64,000 nt of DNA from Marinovum sp048263515 (GTDB lineage: Bacteria; Pseudomonadota; Alphaproteobacteria; Rhodobacterales; Rhodobacteraceae): the NCBI RefSeq assembly GCF_048263515.1, contig NZ_JBLXEC010000009.1:62001-126000 (forward strand), in the 5' to 3' direction. The notes under the pieces are model-generated. The model searched no databases, was not told the DNA's origin, and was given only the letters and a program-made list of their open reading frames with translations. A program made the position numbers and the translations under genes. How positions within the stretch are numbered: the first letter of the stretch is position 1; each line of letters opens with the position of its first letter. Shown piece after piece: positions 43,599-50,606 of this stretch.

Positions 43599-44762
43599 AT
43601 GGCAGGCAATTCTGGCGGACCCTGGGGCGGTGGCTCCGGCGGCTCGGGTGGCGACGGGCGCGGTTCTGGCGGCAACAAGGGCGGCGGACGTCGCCCCGGT
43701 GAGGGCGAGACCCCGCAGATCCCCGAGATCGACGAGTTGATGAAAAAGGGCCAGGAGCAGCTGCGCGTGCTCATGGGCGGGCGCGGTGGCACCATCCGGC
43801 CCAACGGCGGCGGCACCGGCGGGGGCAGGGGCAATGGCCCGATGTTCACCCGGGGCACCATCGGTCTCGGCATTCTCGGCGCGGTGATCCTCTGGGGGAT
43901 GGCGAGCTTCTATACCGTCAAGCCCGAGGAACAATCGGTCGAGCTGTTTCTGGGCGATTATTCCAGCACCGGCGGCCCCGGTCTGAACTTTGCGCCCTGG
44001 CCGTTTGTCACCGCCGAGGTCATCCCGGTGACCCGCGAACAGACCGAGGATATCGGCGTTGGCGGCCGCGGTGGCGAAGCCGGCCTGATGCTGACCGGCG
44101 ACGAGAACATCGTCGACATTGATTTCCAGGTGGTCTGGAACATCAACGACCCGGCGCAATTCCTGTTCAACCTGCGCGAACCGCAACAGACCATTCGCGC
44201 GGTGTCTGAATCGGCGATGCGCGAGATCATCGCGCAATCCGACCTCGCGCCGATCCTCAACCGGGACCGGGGCGTCATTGCCTCGCGCCTGCAGGAACTG
44301 ATCCAGTCGACGCTCGACAGCTACGACAGTGGCGTCAACATCGTCCGGGTGAACTTTGACAAGGCCGACCCGCCGGCCTCGGTGATCGCGGCCTTCCGCG
44401 ACGTCCAGGCCGCCGAGCAGGAGCGTGCCAGCTTGCAGAACGTCGCCGACGCCTATGCCAACCGGGTGCTCGCCGAGGCCCGCGGTGAAGCCGCGCAGCT
44501 TCTGGAAGAGGCCGAAGGCTATCGCGCCAAGGTGGTCAACGAGGCGGAAGGTGAAGCCAGCCGCTTCTCGGCCGTGTTGTCGGAATACCAGAAGGCACCG
44601 GAAGTGACCCGTCGCCGTCTCTACCTCGAGACCATGGAAGAGGTTCTGGGCCGCGTCGACAAGATCATCCTCGATGAAAACAACGGCAACGGTCAGGGCG
44701 TCGTGCCTTACCTGCCGCTCAACGAGCTGCGTCGCAACACCACCAACGGAGGGTCCAACTGA
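43599..44762 (+). CDS. hflK: FtsH protease activity modulator HflK
   Basis: A 387-residue membrane-anchored SPFH (band 7) protein which, with HflC, forms a cage around the FtsH protease and modulates it. The Gly-rich N-terminus (MAGNSGGPWGGGSGGSGG) is typical. One TM helix is at about residues 87-108, then the SPFH domain (VKPEEQSVELFLGDYSSTGGPGLNF) and a long coiled coil (about 270-340, EAQQER- and EAEGEA-rich). GAAGGGAAGAG precedes the ATG. The stop overlaps the hflC start (TGATG), so the pair is translationally coupled. Confidence 0.95.
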   Translation: MAGNSGGPWGGGSGGSGGDGRGSGGNKGGGRRPGEGETPQIPEIDELMKKGQEQLRVLMGGRGGTIRPNGGGTGGGRGNGPMFTRGTIGLGILGAVILWGMASFYTVKPEEQSVELFLGDYSSTGGPGLNFAPWPFVTAEVIPVTREQTEDIGVGGRGGEAGLMLTGDENIVDIDFQVVWNINDPAQFLFNLREPQQTIRAVSESAMREIIAQSDLAPILNRDRGVIASRLQELIQSTLDSYDSGVNIVRVNFDKADPPASVIAAFRDVQAAEQERASLQNVADAYANRVLAEARGEAAQLLEEAEGYRAKVVNEAEGEASRFSAVLSEYQKAPEVTRRRLYLETMEEVLGRVDKIILDENNGNGQGVVPYLPLNELRRNTTNGGSN

Positions 44763-45811
44763 TGCGGAAAACCACCTATCTGCTGCCCGTCGTCGTTATC
44801 GCCGTCGTGGTGGCGCTGTCGTCGGTCTTCATCGTCGACGAACGTGAAAAGGCGCTGGTGCTGCAATTCGGCCGCGTCGTCGCGGTCAAGGAAGAGCCGG
44901 GCCTCAGCTTCAAGCTGCCGCTCATTCAGGACGTTGTGCGCTATGACGACCGCATCCTGTCGCGCGATGTCGACCCTCTCGAGGTGACGCCGCTTGATGA
45001 TCGTCGTCTCGTGGTCGACGCCTTTGCGCGCTATCGCATCGCCGATGTGAACAAGTTCCGCGAAGCCACCGGTGCCGGTGGCGACATCGCCATCGAGGTG
45101 GCCGGGCGCCGGCTCGATTCGATCCTGCGGTCGCAGACCCGGGAAATCCTCGGTTCGGTGTCCTCCAACGACATCCTGTCGTCTGATCGGGCGGCGCTGA
45201 TGCTGCGGATTCGCAATGGTGCCTTGAAGGACGCCAGCGCGCTGGGGCTCGAGTTGATCGACGTGCGGCTCAAGCGCACCGACCTGCCGGCGGAAAACCT
45301 CGACGCCACGTTTGAACGGATGCGCGCCGAGCGGGAGAGGGAAGCGACCGACGAACGCGCCCGCGGTAACGAGGCCGCGCAACGGGTGCGCGCCCAGGCG
45401 GATCGGACCGTGGTCGAACTGACCTCGGACGCCGCCCGCCAGGCCGAGATCATCCGAGGCGAGGCCGATGCGCGCCGGACCGGCATCTTTGCCGCGGCCT
45501 TTGGCGAAGACCCTGAATTCTTTGAGTTCTACCGGTCGCTCGCCGCCTACCAGCGCGCGCTGCAAAGCGGCAACTCGACCATGGTCCTGTCGCCCGACAG
45601 CGATTTCTTCAACTACCTGAAATCGGACACCGGCGCCCAGGCCGACACCGCGCTTGCCGCGGCCAGTGCCGCCCGTGACGCAGAGGCAGAGGCCGAGGCA
45701 CAAGCGCCCGAAGCCGAGGCGCCTGCAGCCCCGGAAGCGCCCGAAGCCCAGGTGGAAGAGCCGGCCGAGGAACCCGCAGAAGAGCCTGTGGACGAGACCG
45801 CGACTCAATGA
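44762..45811 (+). CDS. hflC: FtsH protease activity modulator HflC
   Basis: A 349-residue partner of HflK, with one N-terminal TM helix (residues 5-25), an SPFH domain (REKALVLQFGRVVAVKEEPGL near 30) and a coiled coil with RGEADARRTGIFAAAFGEDPEFFEFYRSL near 225-255. Unusually, it ends in about 55 residues rich in Ala, Glu and Pro, beyond the usual end of HflC at roughly 290-300. This acidic tail faces the periplasm if the normal topology holds. The start overlaps hflK and the stop overlaps the DUF2065 gene, so the three are coupled. Confidence 0.93.
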   Translation: MRKTTYLLPVVVIAVVVALSSVFIVDEREKALVLQFGRVVAVKEEPGLSFKLPLIQDVVRYDDRILSRDVDPLEVTPLDDRRLVVDAFARYRIADVNKFREATGAGGDIAIEVAGRRLDSILRSQTREILGSVSSNDILSSDRAALMLRIRNGALKDASALGLELIDVRLKRTDLPAENLDATFERMRAEREREATDERARGNEAAQRVRAQADRTVVELTSDAARQAEIIRGEADARRTGIFAAAFGEDPEFFEFYRSLAAYQRALQSGNSTMVLSPDSDFFNYLKSDTGAQADTALAAASAARDAEAEAEAQAPEAEAPAAPEAPEAQVEEPAEEPAEEPVDETATQ

Positions 45812-46005
45812 TCGAGACCGCGTTCCTGGCCCTCGGGCTGGTATTGATCGTGGAGGGGCTGGCCTATGCGCTGGCCCCTTCGCTTGTGGAGCATCTGCTT
45901 GAGACCCTGCGCACGCTGCCGGAGGCGCAGCGTCGCAACGTCGGTCTGATGGCGCTGGGCCTTGGCGTCGTGCTGGTCTGGATCGGCAAGACGCTGGGCG
46001 CGTGA
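45808..46005 (+). CDS. DUF2065 family small membrane protein
   Basis: A 65-residue protein with two TM helices (about residues 5-22 and 44-62) joined by a short cytoplasmic loop (LETLRTLPEAQRRNVG). It matches DUF2065 (YjeT type), commonly encoded after hflC. Its start overlaps the hflC stop by 4 nt (ATGA). Function unknown, but the constant position suggests a role with FtsH-HflKC. Confidence 0.9.
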   Translation: MIETAFLALGLVLIVEGLAYALAPSLVEHLLETLRTLPEAQRRNVGLMALGLGVVLVWIGKTLGA

Positions 46006-46204
46006 ACCGCCCGCACTCCCACGCGCTTCTGCCGAGGATGTGATCTTTTCGCCGGCGGCGGATATGCTAGGCTCTTCACGATCAAGTCACAGCGCGTTGA
46101 TGGCGCGAGAGTTCCTTTGCCTGTGGCTTTTGAGTACCTAGATTGGAAAGAGTTATTCGGGCAAAGGGCCGCCGCCCCGCGGTCAAACAGGAGGAGTTTT
46201 TGAC

Positions 46205-47692
46205 TTGAGACCCCAGTTCAACGCAATTTCCACGACGGCAGAGGCCGGGATGCATCCGCTGCGCCTGCGCATGGCGTGGATGATCGGCCTGACGGTGATG
46301 TTCGTGCTGACCCAGGCGCTGGCCGTGGCCGCGCGCACGCCCGACAGCTTTGCCGACCTGGCCGAGCGGATCAGCCCCGCCGTGGTCAACATCACCACCT
46401 CGACCACCGTGGCCGGCCGCACCGGCCCGCAGGGCATCGTGCCCGAAGGCTCGCCCTTCGAGGATTTCTTCCGCGAATTCCAGGACCGTGGCGGTCAGGG
46501 TGACCGGCCGCGCCGGTCCTCGGCGCTGGGTTCGGGCTTTGTGATTTCCGAAGACGGTTTCGTGGTCACCAACAACCACGTCATCGAAGGCGCCGACGAG
46601 ATTCTGATCGAGTTCTTCGGCGGCCAGGAGCTGCCGGCAGAGGTGATCGGCACCGATCCCAAGACCGACATCGCGCTGCTCAAGGTCGAGGCCGAGACGG
46701 CGCTGCCCTTCGTCAGCTTCGGTGACAGCGACACCGCCCGCGTCGGCGACTGGGTCATCGCAATGGGCAACCCGCTGGGGCAGGGGTTCTCGGTCTCGGC
46801 CGGGATCGTCTCGGCCCGTAACCGGGCGCTGTCGGGCACCTATGACGACTACATCCAGACCGACGCCGCGATCAACCGTGGCAACTCTGGCGGTCCGCTG
46901 TTCAACCTGGATGGACAGGTGATCGGCGTGAACACCGCGATCCTGTCGCCCAACGGCGGCTCGATCGGCATCGGGTTCTCGATGGCATCGAACGTGGTGA
47001 CCAAGGTTGTCGACCAGCTCAAGGAATTCGGCGAAACCCGCCGCGGCTGGCTGGGCGTGCGCATTCAGGACGTGACCGACGACGTGGCCGAGGCGATGGG
47101 GCTTGCCTCGACCTCGGGCGCGCTGGTCACCGATGTGCCCGAAGGCCCGGCCCGCGACGCCGGCATGGAAGCTGGTGACGTCATCGTCAAGTTCGACGGC
47201 CGCGACGTGACCGACACCCGCTCGCTGGTGCGCCAGGTCGGCAATACCACCGTCGGCAAGGCCGTGCTTGTGGTGGTCAACCGCGATGGCAAGACCCAGA
47301 CGCTCAAGGTGACGCTCGGCCGTCGCGAAGAGGCTGAAGGCGCCGCCGTGCCGGCCTCGCAGCCGATGGATGACACCACCGATGCGCCTGCCGAGGTGAT
47401 GATCCTCGGGCTGACGATCTCGCCGCTCGACGACACGCTGCGCGAACAGCTCGAGCTGCCGGCCAGCGCCGAGGGCTTGGTGGTCACCGATGTGGACGAG
47501 GTGTCCGAAGCCTATGAGAAGGGCCTGCGCGCCGGTGACGTGATCACCGAGGCCGGCCAGCAGAAGGTGACCGACATCGCCGCGCTGGAAGAGCAGATCG
47601 ACGCCGCCCGCGAAGCCGGCCGCAAGTCGCTGCTGTTGCTGGTGCGCCGCGCCGGTGACCCGCGCTTCGTGGCGCTGGGCCTCGACGAATAG
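46205..47692 (+). CDS. Do family serine endopeptidase DegP/HtrA
   Basis: A 495-residue periplasmic protease and chaperone for misfolded envelope proteins. The triad is intact: His125 in TNNHVIEGA, Asp155 in DPKTDIALL and Ser228 in RGNSGGPLF. Two PDZ domains follow (about 275-365, and 400-490). TTG at 46205 is taken as start because GGAGGAG ends 7 nt upstream; ATG at 46250 is the alternative. A signal-anchor or cleavable signal spans about 24-44. It follows the hflKC operon after 199 bp, so quality-control genes cluster here. A terminator follows. Confidence 0.93.
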   Translation: MRPQFNAISTTAEAGMHPLRLRMAWMIGLTVMFVLTQALAVAARTPDSFADLAERISPAVVNITTSTTVAGRTGPQGIVPEGSPFEDFFREFQDRGGQGDRPRRSSALGSGFVISEDGFVVTNNHVIEGADEILIEFFGGQELPAEVIGTDPKTDIALLKVEAETALPFVSFGDSDTARVGDWVIAMGNPLGQGFSVSAGIVSARNRALSGTYDDYIQTDAAINRGNSGGPLFNLDGQVIGVNTAILSPNGGSIGIGFSMASNVVTKVVDQLKEFGETRRGWLGVRIQDVTDDVAEAMGLASTSGALVTDVPEGPARDAGMEAGDVIVKFDGRDVTDTRSLVRQVGNTTVGKAVLVVVNRDGKTQTLKVTLGRREEAEGAAVPASQPMDDTTDAPAEVMILGLTISPLDDTLREQLELPASAEGLVVTDVDEVSEAYEKGLRAGDVITEAGQQKVTDIAALEEQIDAAREAGRKSLLLLVRRAGDPRFVALGLDE

Positions 47693-47716
47693 GCCTTCGG
47701 CACTTCTCGATTTGGG

Positions 47717-47744
47717 AAAGGGCGTCCTGCGGGGCGCCCTTTTT
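47717..47744 (+). terminator. Terminator after the DegP-family gene
   Basis: AAAGGGCG / CGCCCTTT with a 10-nt loop and a T run, 25 nt after the stop. Confidence 0.82.
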
Positions 47745-47800
47745 CGTATCCGACAGGGGCCGACCGCAGGGCATCGCGCAAAGAAAGCAGGGCATCACGC

Positions 47801-47827
47801 AAAGAAAAAGGGCGCCCGAAGGCGCCC
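47801..47827 (-). terminator. Terminator after the cold-shock gene (minus strand)
   Basis: On the minus strand GGGCGCC-TTCG-GGCGCCC followed by TTTTTCTTT. A stable TTCG loop and T run, 28 nt after the cold-shock gene stop at 47855. Confidence 0.85.
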
Positions 47828-47854
47828 CGTTCCGAACTCCGGTGAACCCGTGGT

Positions 47855-48061
47855 TCAGGCGAGCTGAAGGTTCGACGCCGACTCACGACCGTCACGGCCG
47901 GATTCGATGTCGAAGGTCACTTTCTGGTCGTCGTTCAGCGAGGTCAGGCCTGCGCGCTCGACGGCGGAAATGTGGACAAAGACGTCCTTGCCGCCCGATT
48001 CGGGTGCAATGAAGCCGAAGCCTTTGGTAGAGTTGAACCATTTCACGGTGCCATTGGCCAT
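47855..48061 (-). CDS. Cold-shock protein (CspA family)
   Basis: A 68-residue single-stranded nucleic-acid-binding protein. RNP1 KGFGFIAP and RNP2 VFVHISAV are both intact, and the length matches the family. These proteins melt RNA secondary structure during cold shock or in growth. The ATG at 48061 follows AGGAGA. The long untranslated region upstream (48062 to about 48240) may hold a cold-sensing leader, but I could not define one. A strong terminator follows. Confidence 0.94.
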   Translation of the reverse strand: MANGTVKWFNSTKGFGFIAPESGGKDVFVHISAVERAGLTSLNDDQKVTFDIESGRDGRESASNLQLA

Positions 48062-48254
48062 CGTGTGTCTCCTAGTGTTTTCAACCTGTTCGCGGAAGTG
48101 CAACAGCGTGGCGCGGTCGGCCGGTATCGAGTTCGCTGAGGTCCGTGAAGGGAAAGCAGAGGATCGACTGAGGTAACGTAGCCCGGCCCTTGTGACAGGC
48201 TGCGGTGGGTCTGTCTATCTTTATTCTCGTGACGCGGCGGAACACTGCCGGCGG

Positions 48255-48803
48255 TCAGTTCCGCTCGACGGCCGCCAGCCCCAGATCGCGGGCGGTGGCG
48301 ATGGTCAGTAGCGCGGTCTCGACACCTTGGGCGCGCTGATAGAGCCGCAGCGCCGCCTCGGTCTCGGGGTTGATCGCGCCAGAGATCGGCCCGTCGTAGC
48401 GCCCGCGCGCCTGCAGCGCGCGCTGCAACGAGGCGATGAACTCGGGCGTGATCTCCTCGGCGCAGAGCGTCTCGAAGACATATTCCTTGCGCGGGGTGAC
48501 GATCTCCTGGCGGATTTCGGTGGAATAGATCGCCGGCGCCAGCAGCGAGCCGTCGGTGTTGAGGATGGCGGGCTGTTCCAGCACCTGGGCGGTGCGGGTC
48601 TCGATCACCGCCGGGGTCACGTCGCGCGCCCAGCAGCTGCCGGGGCGGGCGCCGGCGGGGGCGGGCACCCGGGCCTGTTCCAGCGCGGTGAATGCGAAAC
48701 GGGTCGGGGTCTCCGGCACCGGGGCGCAGGCCGTGAGCGCAAGACAGAGCCCCACGCCAAGCGGCGCGGCGCAGGCCCTGAGGAATGCGGTGCGGTGGAT
48801 CAT
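48255..48803 (-). CDS. Lipoprotein with peptidoglycan-binding domain
   Basis: A 182-residue exported protein. The lipobox is LALTAC with the modified Cys at residue 26, so it should be an outer- or inner-membrane lipoprotein. The C-terminal part (about 125-175) is a PG_binding_1-like three-helix domain: SLQRALQARGRYDGPISGAINPETEAALRLYQ. The middle part (REEIVTPRKEYVFETLCAEEITPEF-like) has conserved-looking cysteines (in GSCWARDV and TLCAEEI). Probably anchors to the cell wall; its partner is unknown. Confidence 0.82.
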   Translation of the reverse strand: MIHRTAFLRACAAPLGVGLCLALTACAPVPETPTRFAFTALEQARVPAPAGARPGSCWARDVTPAVIETRTAQVLEQPAILNTDGSLLAPAIYSTEIRQEIVTPRKEYVFETLCAEEITPEFIASLQRALQARGRYDGPISGAINPETEAALRLYQRAQGVETALLTIATARDLGLAAVERN

Positions 48804-48848
48804 CTGCGTCTGCCTCTGGCTCTCTGACGGAGCGTTTCGGCGGCGAGA

Positions 48849-49268
48849 CTAGCGTCTTTGATCCGGGCCGGGAAGGGGGGCGGAAACTTCGTCGGCATCT
48901 GTGACATCGAGAAGACTGTCGAGCATGGCCGAGATATCCTCGACCTCCTCGGCGATCACATGGGTGACGCCGGCCTCGCGCTGCAGCCGCCCGGTGACGC
49001 GCAGCATCCGCCCGGCGATGACCGCACGGCGAAACCGCTCGTAGAGCTTGCGCCAGACGATGACATTGACCACCCCGGTCTCGTCCTCGAGCGTGATGAA
49101 GATCACCCCCTTGGCAGTGCCCGGCCGCTGCCGCAGGATCACCAGCCCAGCCACGGTGACGCGCGCGCCCTGCGGCGGCTCGTCCAGCCGCGACGCCTGC
49201 AAGGCCGAAGGCGGGCGCGGCCAGCTGTCACGGGCCTGGGAGAGAGAGGAGGAGCGAAGGATTTGCAT
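48849..49268 (-). CDS. Stand-alone OB-fold protein related to the DnaE2/ImuC C-terminus, SOS-controlled
   Basis: A 139-residue protein whose core (ARVTVAGLVILRQRPGTAKG, then VIFITLEDETGVVNVIVW and GRMLRVTGRLQREAGVTHVI) strongly resembles the C-terminal OB domain of error-prone DNA polymerase DnaE2 (ImuC). The polymerase domains are absent. The OB domain binds single-stranded DNA in related polymerases. A LexA box ends 2 nt before the ATG, overlapping a TTGCGG / TATATT promoter, so the transcript would start at about the A of the ATG (leaderless). It is either a relic of a deleted dnaE2 locus or a domesticated SOS protein. It diverges from ferredoxin. Confidence 0.75.
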   Translation of the reverse strand: MQILRSSSLSQARDSWPRPPSALQASRLDEPPQGARVTVAGLVILRQRPGTAKGVIFITLEDETGVVNVIVWRKLYERFRRAVIAGRMLRVTGRLQREAGVTHVIAEEVEDISAMLDSLLDVTDADEVSAPLPGPDQRR

Positions 49269-49270
49269 GA

Positions 49271-49285
49271 GAACGAATATAGAAC
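49271..49285. promoter_or_regulatory. LexA (SOS) box, GAAC-N7-GAAC
   Basis: GAACGAATATAGAAC matches the alphaproteobacterial LexA operator (GTTC-N7-GTTC) exactly. It overlaps a minus-strand promoter (TTGCGG at 49303-49298, 16-nt spacer, TATATT at 49281-49276) of the OB-fold gene, so repression by LexA is expected. Confidence 0.75.
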
Positions 49286-49389
49286 ATTTTCTTCTCACCG
49301 CAAGTTGCAAGAGCCGGGGTCGCAAAAGGGGATGAAACACCATAAGAGGCTTTGCTAACACCAAGTCGAGATTCCAAAGAGGTTCAGGA

Positions 49390-49713
49390 ATGGCAAAGAT
49401 CACCTATGTCGAGCACAACGGCACCAAGCACGAGGTCGAGGTGGCCAACGGGCTGACCGTGATGGAAGGCGCGCGCGACAACAACATCCCCGGCATCGAG
49501 GCCGATTGCGGCGGCGCCTGCGCCTGTTCGACCTGCCACGTCTATGTCGACACGGCCTGGCTCGACAAGCTGCCCGAGAAGGATGCGATGGAAGAGGACA
49601 TGCTGGATTTCGCCTATGAGCCCGATCCCGAGCGGTCGCGGCTGACCTGCCAGATCAAGGTCTCCGACGCGCTCGACGGCCTGGTCGTCCAGATGCCCGA
49701 AAAGCAGATCTGA
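49390..49713 (+). CDS. 2Fe-2S ferredoxin (adrenodoxin type)
   Basis: A 107-residue electron carrier. The cluster cysteines are Cys40, Cys46, Cys49 (C-x5-C-x2-C in ADCGGACACSTC) and Cys87 in SRLTCQI. Cys44 is extra, as in many ferredoxins of this class. It resembles bacterial adrenodoxin-like ferredoxins serving Fe-S assembly or P450s. No partner reductase is adjacent. Its stop overlaps the next start (TGATG), so it is coupled with the VCBS-like gene. Confidence 0.93.
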   Translation: MAKITYVEHNGTKHEVEVANGLTVMEGARDNNIPGIEADCGGACACSTCHVYVDTAWLDKLPEKDAMEEDMLDFAYEPDPERSRLTCQIKVSDALDGLVVQMPEKQI

Positions 49714-50489
49714 TGAAAGCGCCGCGCCCGCCGCTGCGCCTGTGCCGGGCCTCCGCCCGCGGCGTCTGGCTGGCGGCGGGCCTGTGTCTCGCCGGGGCTG
49801 CCGCGGCGCAGGACCGGGCGGCGGGATGTGACGATTTGCAGGCCAGCTACGGCGCCCCGACCGACCGCTATCCCCATGGCGTGCTGGGCGACGACCTGGA
49901 ATGGGGCGCGCTCAGCGTCACCTGCGGCCCGCGGCAGCTGACCGCGCAGCTGCCCGAGACGCTGGTCTTCGAAGACGTCGCCCCGCGGCTGGCGCAACTC
50001 GACGGGCAGGGGCCTGCCGAGATCATCGTGGTCGAAAGCCACCGCGACAAGGGCGCCCGGCTCGCGGTCTGGGCGCTCACCGACGACACCCTGCAACGCA
50101 TCGCCAGCACGCCCTTCATCGGCACACGGTTTCGCTGGCTGGCCCCGCTGGGCGCTGCCGATCTCGACGGTGATGGCCGCATGGAGATCGCCTATGTCGA
50201 CCGGCCACATCTGGCCAAGGTCCTCCGCGTCTGGCGCTTCACCGAGGACGAGACCCTCACCGAAGTAGCCTCGCTGCAAGGCGTGACCAACCACCGCATC
50301 GGCGAGCGCGACATCGCCGGCGGCCTGCGCGACTGTGGCCAGGGCCCCGAGATCATTCTCGCCGACGCCACCTGGCGCCAGGTGGTCTCCGTCCGCCTCT
50401 CGGGCCAGACCCTCACCGCCACCCCCCTCGGCCCCCACCAAGACCGCACCAGCTTCACCAGGGCGCTGGCCTGCCACCCCCTGCCATAA
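49713..50489 (+). CDS. Exported VCBS/FG-GAP-like repeat protein
   Basis: A 258-residue protein with a signal peptide (about residues 1-32, ends AAAAQ) and a beta-propeller-like body. The Ca-binding type motif DLDGDGRMEIAYVDR near residue 150 is a clear FG-GAP/VCBS unit, and AQLDGQGPAEIIVVE near 95 and DCGQGPEIILADA near 210 are weaker ones. Four cysteines suggest disulfides. It starts 1 nt before the ferredoxin stop ends. Function unknown; a surface or periplasmic scaffold is plausible. Confidence 0.72.
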   Translation: MKAPRPPLRLCRASARGVWLAAGLCLAGAAAAQDRAAGCDDLQASYGAPTDRYPHGVLGDDLEWGALSVTCGPRQLTAQLPETLVFEDVAPRLAQLDGQGPAEIIVVESHRDKGARLAVWALTDDTLQRIASTPFIGTRFRWLAPLGAADLDGDGRMEIAYVDRPHLAKVLRVWRFTEDETLTEVASLQGVTNHRIGERDIAGGLRDCGQGPEIILADATWRQVVSVRLSGQTLTATPLGPHQDRTSFTRALACHPLP

Positions 50490-50517
50490 AAAAATCGGGC
50501 CCCGAAAAGAGCCCGAT
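50488..50517 (-). terminator. Terminator after the degenerate protease gene (minus strand)
   Basis: On the minus strand ATCGGGC / GCCCGAT with a 10-nt loop, then a T run reaching the converging gene's stop. It follows the 3'-end element copy 4. Confidence 0.8.
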
Positions 50518-50531
50518 CCCGCATCTTCCTC

Positions 50532-50571
50532 TTGCCGAAAATACCCTCGGGGGTCCGGGGGCAGCGCCCCC
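50532..50571 (-). repeat. 3'-end hairpin element, copy 4 (short form)
   Basis: Minus-strand order GGGGGCGCTGCCCCC hairpin followed directly by CCCGAGGGTATTTTCGGC; the middle hairpin of the other copies is missing. It starts 36 nt after the stop at 50607. Confidence 0.72.
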
Positions 50572-50606
50572 GAAACCCCCTCAGACAGGGGCCATAAGCC
50601 CCACAC

